64,000 nt of DNA, from assembly GCF_900177665.1 (NCBI RefSeq), contig NZ_FXAW01000001.1, forward strand, positions 496,001-560,000, written 5' to 3'. The stretch is from Marivirga sericea (GTDB taxonomy: Bacteria > Bacteroidota > Bacteroidia > Cytophagales > Cyclobacteriaceae). A program made the translations under genes and the position numbers. The notes beneath the pieces are model-generated. The model ran no database searches, was not told where the DNA came from, and was given only the letters and a program-made list of their open reading frames with translations. Below, one piece after another: positions 28,244-35,442 of this stretch (positions are counted from its first letter, which is position 1; each line of letters begins with the position of its first letter).

Positions 28244-29218
28244 ATGGGCTGTTTAAAATTATCATACCGACAGCCGGGGGAAGGCATAGGCAAAACCGCA
28301 TTTTTTTCAGTGGGGAGACTGGAAAAAAAAGAGTGTGCGCTAAAAAATCGCTATAATTACTATCCCTTCGGGCTAACTTTTAACTCCTATCAGAGAAGCT
28401 ACAGCAAGGCGAACAATTACAAGTACAATGGTTTTGAGGAGCAAGTGGAATGGGGCGTTTACGACTATCAGGCAAGGTATTATGATGCGGCTTTAGGCAG
28501 GTTCTTGAATGTTGACCCTGCAGCTGATTTAATGAGAAGGCACTCACCTTACAATTATGCTTTTGACAACCCGATCAGGTTTATTGACCCCGATGGTATG
28601 ATGCCATCTGATGTAGTTGATCCCGATCCACCTTCTAAGGCAAATAGAACGCTTAGTGATGTTGGGGAAGGGTTTAGCATGCTTTTAAAAATAACGACAG
28701 GTAAAGATGCTTCAGAAATATATCAAGGTCTAAGTGACGGGCTTCAATACATGTAAGACAAATTAATAACAGAAAATCAAGTTAAGGATGTAGCTGATAA
28801 TCCCGAAAAAACTGAATTATCAGGTTCTGCATTGATAGGAAATATGAATGGGGATGGTGCAGCAATTGAGGGGTACGGAGCTGCGAATGAGATAGATGTT
28901 TCAATTATGCAGAATTTATTAGGTGTAAGTATGCCAGGAGGAGCACCTGAAGCATTAGGTGAAAGAATTAGTACTGCTGTATCTGGAGCGGAAAAGCTGG
29001 TAGAAGGGGCTATTCAAACCTACAATGAAATTGGCAAGAGTGTTCAAACTAAACCTATTGAAACATCATCAACACCTGGTCGAGCAGTCACATATCCTTT
29101 TATGAAAGATGGTGATTCTTCCACTGCTGTTATTAAAACTTACTTGTCACCCCAAAGAGGAAGGTCATATTTTAGAAGTGATACTGTTGAATTAAAATAT
29201 AATAATAATGAGAAATAA
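28244..29218 (+). pseudogene. Orphan Rhs (MGCLKL type) with tip interrupted by TAA
   Basis: Starts with MGCLKLSYRQ, a familiar opening of orphan Rhs cassettes in Bacteroidota, followed by the core (NRYNYYPFGLTFNSYQRSYS, NGFEEQVEWGVYDYQARYYD, LGRFLNVDPAADLMRRHSPY, NPIRFIDPDGMMPSD). The tip runs to GLSDGLQYM, where TAA at 28754-28756 stops it; the same frame then stays open for 153 codons to TAA at 29216-29218, encoding NMNGDGAAIEGYGAANEIDV and a C-terminus with SPQRGRSYFRSD. A single in-frame stop is more likely a mutation than two genes. The tip resembles no toxin family I can name. The immunity candidate overlaps its end. Confidence 0.68.
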
Positions 29219-29870
29219 ACCTGTTATTCTAATAGCCTTTGTGTTTTTACTGGGTTGTTATACTGAGTCCGAAAAACAAAAAAAATATTACGAGACTGGA
29301 GAATTAATGATTGAAGAATTTACCCAAAATGATACTTTGTTTTATCAAGAATATAATAAAAATGGCAATTTAAGTAAACAAAGGCAATCATTTAATAAAT
29401 TTAATTTAGTAAGAAAATTTAATGATGAAGCTCCACAGCAATTAATGTACAAATTTGCCAGGATGAATGACACAATCACATACGCAGTTAAATATGATGA
29501 AGCCGGTTATAAGATTGATTCTTTAGTTAAGAGTAAATTAAATATTAATATTACTTCGGATGTAGATACTTACAGTGTAGGTGATACTGCTAATATAAAA
29601 ATAAAAATGATCGACCGTAATTATGATGATCAATCAATAAATCTGGTTGAAGATTTTAATGTAAATAGTTTATTTTCTTTTGAAAATTATAGGTCACGCG
29701 ACCATGAAATAGATCTTGAATTTTTATGTGATTCTAAAGGTGAAAATATATTAAGAATAATTTACTATGACACGTCTTTTGAAATGGTAGAACAACTAGG
29801 AGATTCTGCTTTTTATGGCTACAGATATGGATTGTTCGATTTTATTGAATACTCTTATATTGTAGAATAA
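29208..29870 (+). CDS. Candidate immunity lipoprotein
   Basis: A 220-residue predicted lipoprotein (signal MRNKPVILIAFVFLLGC). The N-terminal part has KYYETGELMIEEFTQND and EYNKNGNLSKQ, similar to the Y.NG.L..... MORN-like repeats; the rest is beta-rich, with no recognised domain. Its ATG lies 11 bases inside the end of the Rhs reading frame, indicating translational coupling, and the gene is intact. It is read as the immunity partner of the interrupted tip. A terminator follows at 29919-29950. Confidence 0.55.
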   Translation: MRNKPVILIAFVFLLGCYTESEKQKKYYETGELMIEEFTQNDTLFYQEYNKNGNLSKQRQSFNKFNLVRKFNDEAPQQLMYKFARMNDTITYAVKYDEAGYKIDSLVKSKLNINITSDVDTYSVGDTANIKIKMIDRNYDDQSINLVEDFNVNSLFSFENYRSRDHEIDLEFLCDSKGENILRIIYYDTSFEMVEQLGDSAFYGYRYGLFDFIEYSYIVE

Positions 29871-29877
29871 TATCCCT

Positions 29878-29950
29878 GTTCCCGCCATGTTTTACATGTT
29901 GGTAATTAAGAAATAGCGAAACCCCAAGCTTTTAGAGAGGCTTGGGGTTT
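29878..29950. repeat. Short dispersed repeat with terminator hairpin, copy A
   Basis: Begins gttcccgccatgttttacat and ends in a hairpin; a diverged copy B occurs at 31532-31612 with the same opening 20 bases and the same loop (cttttagagaggctt). Confidence 0.6.
29919..29950 (+). terminator. Terminator after the immunity lipoprotein gene
   Basis: Perfect 10-bp stem (29919-29928 with 29941-29950), extended by one C-G pair, 10-12-base loop, then T-rich tttatatttt. It ends the Rhs-immunity transcript and may work in both directions. Confidence 0.7.
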
Positions 29951-30116
29951 ATATTTTAAGAAGCTTTAAGGGCAGATGAGATGTTTTAGCAATATCTTTT
30001 ATCCCGCCTGACATATTGATTTTATCGTGCCATGTTTTTTCTTGTACGACCCTTATGCTTAAGAAGTAATTAATGCCTAATAAAATATGGCTGATTATTG
30101 CCATTGGCAACGGCAT
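29949..30116 (-). CDS. Short hydrophobic frame, possible remnant
   Basis: A 55-codon frame on the minus strand, MPLPMAIISHILLGINYFLS followed by VVQEKTWHDKINMSGG and a Lys-rich end. One membrane helix plus a WHDKI motif recalls the end of RDD-type membrane proteins, so it may be the tail of a lost gene. A stop codon 8 codons upstream of the ATG limits it. Confidence 0.25.
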   Translation of the reverse strand: MPLPMAIISHILLGINYFLSIRVVQEKTWHDKINMSGGIKDIAKTSHLPLKLLKI

Positions 30117-30213
30117 AAGATGCTGTATTGGAAACCATACTTAAGCTTTATCTTTTGGGTGGAGCTTTTTTTGTGGATGATAGATTAAGTTGGGTGATGG
30201 TATAGAGGGAGAG

Positions 30214-30264
30214 TTGTTGCTGTAATAGCATGGTGCCTCCGGCACCATGGCCTGATTGCAACAA
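30214..30264. repeat. Palindromic repeat, copy 1
   Basis: Inner stem catggtgcc/ggcaccatg (30229-30237 and 30241-30249) around tcc, outer stem ttgttgc/gcaacaa (30214-30220 and 30258-30264). The same arms, without interruption, form the palindrome at 31379-31427. Confidence 0.6.
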
Positions 30265-30377
30265 AGTGGCAATGTATTGTGTACCTAATATAAGACATCA
30301 ATAATATTTTTGATGTAGGTTTATGAATTTAGATGCTCACAATGTTGGTTTTGTATATGCAATAATATATGTTTGTA

Positions 30378-30571
30378 AAAGAAAAAGGGCTTTAAGCCCT
30401 CTTTCGTTCTCTAATTTTGCTTCGACCTAAAGAATAAGAACACTTCCCATATAAAGTGTATTATTCCTAGAGCCAAAGCACATTCATCTGTGCTCATAGG
30501 CGTTTGGGTTTAGGTAAAACATTTATAAAATGGAGCTAGGTTAAGTATTGCCGTACTTGACCTTTTTCTTT
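30378..30571 (-). ncRNA. Candidate structured RNA with closing stem and terminator
   Basis: The ends pair over 11 bp (30378-30388 with 30561-30571). Inside are a 7-bp helix (30425-30431 with 30509-30515), an extended hairpin (30432-30437/30461-30466 and 30440-30445/30454-30459) and a 6-bp hairpin (30477-30482/30489-30494). On the minus strand TAAATTTG, an exact -7 pattern, lies at 30577-30584, and the 3' end is a G+C stem followed by a T tract. The predicted transcript is about 190-200 nt, similar in size and end-pairing to 6S RNA, but homology was not tested. A small mobile element with 11-bp terminal repeats is the alternative. Confidence 0.4.
30386..30400 (-). terminator. Terminator of the candidate RNA
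   Basis: Stem agggc/gccct with a 5-base loop; on the minus strand followed by TTTTCTTTT. No gene upstream on that strand explains it except the RNA candidate. Confidence 0.5.
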
Positions 30572-31378
30572 GTACCAAATTTAATAAATAAAACTGCTAC
30601 TTCTAATAAGGAACATTTATTTACAGAGGTCTGTGGATAACTTCATATAGTATTAGTAGACAGTTACTTACGTGTCTTTTCTTGATTTGTACTTAGGCTT
30701 AGAGTTACGTAGAATGAGGTTGAAAATAAATGTAAAAACTTTTAAACAGTCCTAAGCAGCAAAACTTTGCACTTATTCAAGAATGTGAGGCGTTTAATGC
30801 TTATTTAGATATTAACTATAGCTTCTTGGATGTTTAACTAAGAGTTTTTTTTAGGAACAATAAGTTCTTATATTTCAAGCAAGGCAAGCGTTTAAAGCAA
30901 GCAAAGTAAGCGATTAATAGCTTATTACTGAATTTAAGGATATATTTAAGAGTTTTATGCTTGTTTTTTTCATTCATTTATATGAGATATGCTTGCATCT
31001 ATAAAATATCGAAAAACTACCTTATAAGTGTATTAGCGTGCAAAATAAATATATGATAAATACAATAGTTGAATTATTTATATGTCATAATATGCTCTAA
31101 TACCATAAAATAATTATCAACATCGAAATAAGCGTTATTCAAGGCATGTTCCAGAAATGAATGAATTAGGAATGGATGTTGTAAATTAAAACTACTGATC
31201 ATTAATAATGATATGCTGAGATACGATAGAATACTAGCCAACGCCATAGCCATTAAGCTAAAGCTCCAGTATGGACAGGAGTTAACTGCTCAGCATATGG
31301 CATATCTCGAATGAGTAAGGAAGATATGCAAAGGCGATAGAAGACTGAGATAGAACATTCAGTCATGGTTTTATGGTA

Positions 31379-31427
31379 ATGTTGCTGTGGGTCATGGTGC
31401 CGGAGGCACCATGACCCACAGCAACAT
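31379..31427. repeat. 49-base palindrome with 23-bp perfect arms
   Basis: 31379-31401 is the exact reverse complement of 31405-31427, with a 3-base centre (gga). Its inner sequence catggtgcc/ggcaccatg is shared with 30229-30249. Confidence 0.75.
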
Positions 31428-31531
31428 GTACTACTAGATAATACCCAGCTCATAATAGTCGTTTGTTTCCTTCACGAAGTGTAGAATTCCTTCACGTTTC
31501 ATCATCTGATACTCTGCTTCATTCATCCCCC

Positions 31532-31612
31532 GTTCCCGCCATGTTTTACATAGTGGTGATAAATGCATTAAGAAATAACCAAACCCCTTGCTTTTAGAGA
31601 GGCTTGGGTGTT
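31532..31612. repeat. Short dispersed repeat, copy B
   Basis: Diverged copy of 29878-29950, starting gttcccgccatgttttacat and ending in the same loop. The hairpin arms have several mismatches here, so it is probably not a working terminator. Confidence 0.55.
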
Positions 31613-31619
31613 TTATTGA

Positions 31620-31814
31620 TTAAGCATGGTCTTGCCTGATTTGCCGTTCAATCAAGCTTATAATAAAATCATGATTACCCACCCGTTTCTGTTGATTACA
31701 CTCTGGGTCAGAACAGAGCCAGTCATTTGCTGATTGAAATTTAGTTAGCATCAAATCATGAATGGAACAATAAAGGGCACATTCTTCATTATTACGATTG
31801 GTGTTTAGAGTTAT
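31620..31814 (-). pseudogene. C-terminal gene remnant with Cys pairs
   Basis: A minus-strand frame without a start codon that ends at 31620 and is open to the edge of repeat L. It encodes NEECALYCSIHDLMLTKFQS, then NDWLCSDPECNQQKRVGNHD and a helical end SLIERQIRQDHA. CxxxC and CxxxxC patterns hint at a small zinc-binding fold. It is cut off by the junction with repeat L copy 2, so it is likely a gene truncated by cassette insertion. Confidence 0.3.
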
Positions 31815-32214
31815 ACCATCTTTACTTTAGAAATAACTATATCTAGCTTCGCAATTATCATTTAAAGGAAGAACTCCTATTGTTTCAATAGTTCCAGTCC
31901 GTTCGCAAAGCTTCGATAACACCTATAGAATAAAGATTGTACTAAGTAAAGATTGTACTAAGTTTGGTTACAGGTATCAAATAAAAGGGTACTGAATAAG
32001 ATAATTTTTCAACTATCTAATGATATAAAGAGCCAAGTTGCACAAGGGCATTTTCAAGCCCTATGGTAGTGACACTAAATGGCTGAAAATCTACAACCTG
32101 CGGGAAGTCCAATACCTTGCAGGTCACCGCTGCATCAGCGGTACAGAAAGCTATTTACAGAATGATATGGAAGGCTTGCAGGAAGAAGTACAGCAGTTCC
32201 ATCCAATGGGATGA
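31812..32214 (+). repeat. Cassette repeat L, copy 2, ending in a tyrosine recombinase C-terminus
   Basis: 403 bases matching 25781-26166; the 17-base excess is a tandem duplication (aaagattgtactaagt twice). The end encodes GIFKPYGSDTKWLKIYNLRE, VQYLAGHRCISGTESYLQND, then EEVQQFHPMG and TGA at 32212. Here the VQ position is intact where copy 1 has TAG. As in copy 1, the recombinase core is absent and a toxin-antitoxin operon follows, 30 bases after the stop. Confidence 0.75.
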
Positions 32215-32235
32215 ATCAATTACAAAAATAAATCG

Positions 32236-32243
32236 TTACTTTG
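32236..32243 (+). promoter_or_regulatory. -7 box of the second toxin-antitoxin operon
   Basis: TTACTTTG, identical to the box before hicA, 1 base before the antitoxin ATG. Transcription would start within or just before the first codons, so translation may begin at the ATG 18 bases further on (32263) or the mRNA is leaderless. Confidence 0.45.
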
Positions 32244-32244
32244 T

Positions 32245-32499
32245 ATGAAAATAATATCAATTATGGGAGCACCTAAGATCAAAGAAGAACTCTACCATTT
32301 TATTGAAGAAGGAGATGCTAAGCTTATAAAAATGCTTTACGCTGTAGCTAAAGAGTATACCAAAGATGATTATACTTTATCGGGCAAACCTATGACGGCA
32401 AATCAATTAAAAACAAGGGTCAGGGATGCCAAAGCAAGAATAGCGAAAGGTCAATATACTACCCAAGATGATCTTGAAAAAGAGATGCAGGAATGGTAA
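32245..32499 (+). CDS. Antitoxin of a RelE/ParE-type pair
   Basis: An 84-residue, strongly charged helical protein with the C-terminal block TANQLKTRVRDAKARIAKGQ, then YTTQDDLEKEMQEW, typical of antitoxins that wrap around RelE/ParE-fold toxins (the 'ARIAKGQ.TTQEDLEKE' ending is recurrent in these families). It precedes and overlaps the toxin gene by 7 bases. Initiation at codon 7 (ATG at 32263) is possible given the promoter position. It is the payload of the second L-R cassette. Confidence 0.75.
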   Translation: MKIISIMGAPKIKEELYHFIEEGDAKLIKMLYAVAKEYTKDDYTLSGKPMTANQLKTRVRDAKARIAKGQYTTQDDLEKEMQEW

Positions 32500-32813
32500 A
32501 GAAAAAGTTGGATATTATCTGGGATGATGAAGCAAAAAAATCATTAAGAAGTATTTACAGCTACATTAAAAAAAGAGAATCCATTGACGTAGCCAAGAAA
32601 GTCAGAAATGAAATAGTTGCACGATCTAAGTCCTTGAGCGATTTTCCTGAGAAATTTGAAGAAGAGCCAAATTTAAAGGATGAACTTGGTAATTATCGTT
32701 ATAAAGTAATATGGAGCTATAAAATAATTTACGAGATTACCAGTAAAGCAATCTTAATCCTTGATATTTTTCATACAAGCAGAGACCCCTCAAATATTAA
32801 GAAAAGGAAATAA
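32493..32813 (+). CDS. RelE/ParE-family toxin
   Basis: A 106-residue RelE/ParE-superfamily protein: IIWDDEAKKSLRSIYSYIKK (first helix pair), VAKKVRNEIVARSKSLSDFP, then NYRYKVIWSYKIIYEITSKA and the end ILDIFHTSRDPSNI, where the conserved H-x-x-R-D-P pattern of this fold sits. RelE members cut ribosome-bound mRNA and ParE members poison gyrase; sequence alone does not decide. It overlaps the antitoxin by 7 bases and is followed 44 bases later by repeat R. Confidence 0.82.
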   Translation: MVKKKLDIIWDDEAKKSLRSIYSYIKKRESIDVAKKVRNEIVARSKSLSDFPEKFEEEPNLKDELGNYRYKVIWSYKIIYEITSKAILILDIFHTSRDPSNIKKRK

Positions 32814-32857
32814 CCCCTAGTGAAAATCTTTGAATCAACTCCACCAAAAAGAAGTTA

Positions 32858-33242
32858 GGACAGGGCAGTAGTTGTTCCCGCACGGGCGGGATCATGCCGT
32901 GAGTGGTTCAATACGAGAGTGAGCAATTTATTGTTCCTTCCCCATCGAGGGGTCGGAAAAATACTTGGTGAAGCGGTGTGTTGCTAAGACTGTTGTCTGG
33001 AAAAATTCAAACCTGCCTGCCGGCAAAGGCAGGTCCTCCCGCCTTAAACCGCTCCACAATTAAAAGAATACCATGATGGTTTAATGATGTTTTGCACTGC
33101 TGAAAAGGCAGAGCTGAAAGCGCACGTTAGGAAAGTGAAGTGGTTCCAGTAAATTGTTGTGGTTGTTTTATTGATCAGAATACTTACTGCGCTCTGACAA
33201 ATTTCTTACATTTAATAAAGGGGTGCAGTTCACTTGGATCAT
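32858..33242. repeat. Cassette repeat R, copy 2
   Basis: About 385 bases matching 26811-27481 except for a middle part of nearly 290 bases that is reduced here to about 15. The first hairpin (tcccgc/gcggga, 32876-32891) has a different sequence from copy 1 but the same position and size, while flanking bases are identical, which is a sign of structural constraint. The second hairpin has one mismatch (ggaaaaat). Confidence 0.7.
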
Positions 33243-33257
33243 TTTTTTGAAGAGCAA

Positions 33258-33434
33258 ATGCCCTACAAATCCCACGCACGTCCAAAGCTTTTATCCTCCG
33301 AAAAAACGTCAAGAATTTTTGTAAATCGGAGTATTAAAAAATTGTCTTCCGAAATTAAAACCCCTCATCATACCTTTGAATTGCTTAAAAAGCAAAAAAG
33401 AAGTGACTTTATGGAAATGATTAAAAGCCTATAA
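33258..33434 (+). CDS. Small basic hypothetical protein
   Basis: A 58-residue frame from ATG at 33258: MPYKSHARPKLLSSEKTSRI, then KKLSSEIKTPHHTFELLKKQ and a short helical end. Lys-rich with no recognised motif. It lies immediately downstream of repeat R copy 2. Could be a genuine small gene or a chance frame. Confidence 0.25.
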   Translation: MPYKSHARPKLLSSEKTSRIFVNRSIKKLSSEIKTPHHTFELLKKQKRSDFMEMIKSL

Positions 33435-33915
33435 GAATCCATCTTCTGTAAAAGGAAAAAGGGCGAAACCCCTTTTGGCAGAATGAAGCCCTTTAGGGCA
33501 AAACAAACATTTATTGTGATGGGAAAAGAAGAACGAATACGAATCAGAGTGCTTTGGATGAGCTTTGAAATTAATAACCGTGGAAAACAAAACATCAAGA
33601 TTTTAGCCCTCTTGTTAGGGTTTTAGCTTACAGTTATGGCATTACTAAAACATTAAAACTATCTTGAAAGCTTAAATGGAATGCTTTTAGAAATTTTTAT
33701 TGCTTTACAGACACTTCATTACTTAGTGTTTATTCTGTGACTGAGCAACGATATGAAAAATACGATTGCTGAATATGGAGAATTTTTTGAAAAAAGATCA
33801 TCCGAAATTTAAATAGAATTTAAAATATAGCGCAAAATTAAAGGCTGTCCGTTTCGAAGGCAGCCTTTTTTATAGATATTCCATAAAAATACTATTTAGG
33901 GTTGAAAATCAAACT
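33435..33915. other. Non-coding stretch
   Basis: No supported gene. At 33655-33672 aaaactatcttgaaagct is identical to the 18 bases before the Rhs start at 28244 and is followed by ATGGAATGC..., a possible scar of an Rhs cassette start. Small palindromes (for example gccctttagggc near 33490) occur. A terminator sits at 33841-33867. Confidence 0.4.
33841..33867 (+). terminator. Terminator-like hairpin
   Basis: aaggctg/cagcctt, 7 bp, followed by six T on the plus strand. No strong plus-strand gene precedes it; it may also serve the minus-strand gene ending at 33916. Confidence 0.55.
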
Positions 33916-34281
33916 TTAGAATACTTTGTAGAAACTTTTGTTTCCTGAAGCCATAATGAAATCCGCTTTTGTCATTAGTCTAGTTAAGAAGGCATTATTC
34001 TCATCTTCTATTTGATGACTTCCTTGGTATACAACTTCATCGTCTTCTCCCAAAACAACTATAATTTCAGTATTTGCACATTCCAAAATTCCTTCATCTC
34101 TTAATGTGCTTTCAATTTTGCTGAATTCTGAATCTAATTCGATCAATGTATATAGCTCTATATCAGCATAATAAGGGTTTTCAGGTGACTTTTCAGTACT
34201 TGCAAAGGCTGTAACATTGGTTGCAATGCTCATTACTAATGTTAAAGCAATCATTTTGGCGGTGGTCTTAATCGTTTTCAT
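33916..34281 (-). CDS. Small secreted protein of unknown function
   Basis: A 121-residue protein with a clear signal peptide (MKTIKTTAKMIALTLVMSIA, then TNVTAFAS). The mature part has ADIELYTLIELDSEFSKIES, a hydrophobic strand TEIIVVLGEDDEVVYQGSHQ and an end with LTRLMTKADFIMASGNKSFY. One Cys (CANTE). No recognised domain. It stands alone, on the strand opposite the island genes. Confidence 0.6.
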   Translation of the reverse strand: MKTIKTTAKMIALTLVMSIATNVTAFASTEKSPENPYYADIELYTLIELDSEFSKIESTLRDEGILECANTEIIVVLGEDDEVVYQGSHQIEDENNAFLTRLMTKADFIMASGNKSFYKVF

Positions 34282-34795
34282 TTTTCTAGATTTTTTGTTA
34301 AAATATTATTTAGTTATTGTTTCTATAGCTAAGATGCTGCCAGAAATTAATTAGTTGCAGATAGGCCTTTGAAGTGCTTAAAGGCAGTATTTGAAATGTA
34401 GATTAAAACTCAATGTTCACTAATGAACACTATTTTATCCACTTTCGGACAAAATCATACATAATTATGTGGATTGTTCTTCAAGGAAACATGATATCCA
34501 TTGCTGAATAAATTTAAATACATTAATAAAGCGTAAATAAGATCTAGGGCTATTCTCTTTTTTGAGTAGTGAATTAGTTTGCATTAGAATTTATTAAATA
34601 GCATAGTGAAGCGCTTATTTTTTCGTTACTGCATCCTTATACTAAAAAATGTCAGCTCGTCTTCGTTTGTAACGAGAATGCTTAAACCAAGCATTTGCAA
34701 TGCTTACAAGGAATAATTTATTTAAACGTAGTAGCTGTTTCTCAAAAATCATTTCTTTGTGGGATAAACTAACAGGCAGATAATTAATCAAAACT
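34282..34795. other. Non-coding stretch before the RAYT gene
   Basis: No supported gene. It contains the left RAYT-associated palindrome (ctcgt...acgag near 34655-34676) and the left inverted-repeat arm at 34663-34673. The rest is AT-rich. Confidence 0.4.
34663..34673. repeat. RAYT left inverted-repeat arm
   Basis: tcgtttgtaac, the reverse complement of 35389-35399. It sits inside a hairpin with ctcgt/acgag arms, as in REP sequences next to RAYT genes. Confidence 0.5.
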
Positions 34796-35365
34796 ATGTC
34801 TGGCGACCGATATAAAACAACAGATCAAAATGCTTTATATTTTGTAACATTCACAGTGGTAAATTGGATAGTTCTGTTTACCAGAAGAAATTATAAAATT
34901 AAAGTAGTAAATTCATTTAATTACTGTATTCAACAGAAAAGATTAAAAGTATATGCTAGGTGTTTGATGAGTAATCATCCCGATTAGTCGGGACAGGTAA
35001 TCCATTTAATAGTAGCTGCAAATAAAGGATTTCAATTATCTGATCTTATCAGAGATTTCAAGAAATTAAGTGCCAAGCGTATCCTAAAGATGATAGAAAC
35101 CGAAGCTGAAAGCAGAAGAGAATGGATGCTGCAACAGTTTAATTTTGAAGGCTTTAAATTGCAAAGAATCAAGAAGTACAAGTTTTGGAAAGACGATAAT
35201 CACGCTATAGAATTAACAACCAAAATGATAGAAAGGAGAGTTGTATATAGTAAACAGAATCCTGTAAAAGCTTTAATTGTTGATCTTGCAGAAGATTATG
35301 TATATAGTTCAGCAAGAGATTATTCTGGAAGGACAGGCCTAGTACAGATTAGCTTTTTGAGTTGA
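34796..35365 (+). pseudogene. REP-associated tyrosine transposase (RAYT/IS200-like Y1), HUH motif interrupted
   Basis: Starts with DRYKTTDQNALYFVTFTVVN, has RLKVYARCLMSNH, and after the break IHLIVAANKGFQLSDLIRDF, EAESRREWMLQQF, KKYKFWKDDNHAIEL, and EDYVYSSARDYSGRTG, the standard layout of a Bacteroidota RAYT. The expected HUH motif (SNHVHLI) is split by an in-frame insertion of about 7 codons at 34977-34999 that contains a palindrome (cccga/tcggg) and TAG at 34985-34987. The frame resumes and stays open to 35365, so only this insertion inactivates the gene. RAYTs mobilise REP palindromes; both flanks carry REP-like arms. Confidence 0.78.
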
Positions 35366-35388
35366 AAACTCATAGTTTAGGAATCCTG

Positions 35389-35399
35389 GTTACAAACGA
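35389..35399. repeat. RAYT right inverted-repeat arm
   Basis: gttacaaacga, the exact reverse complement of 34663-34673, about 24 bases after the transposase stop. Confidence 0.5.
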
Positions 35400-35442
35400 G
35401 GACTAATAAGAGTAAGGTGGTACCCAGAAAAATATTAATTAT

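Larger units (their letters stand above)
30117..31433. other. Long non-coding stretch with palindromes and a candidate RNA
   Basis: More than 1.3 kb without a supported gene. It holds two related palindromes (30214-30264 and 31379-31427), a structured RNA candidate (30378-30571), and short c-a-a-g-c repeats near 30880-30915. A 30-codon frame on the minus strand at 31434-31526 (MNEAEYQMMKREGILHFVKE...) borders it and may be a gene remnant. Confidence 0.45.

Noticed and set aside
30880-30915. Short caagc repeats as a CRISPR array
   Set aside because: The units are 5-10 bases, irregular, have no spacers of constant length, and there are no cas genes in the window.
31253-31453. Minus-strand frame of 66 codons
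   Set aside because: It is formed largely by the 49-base palindrome and would encode a Cys/His-rich chain without any family likeness.
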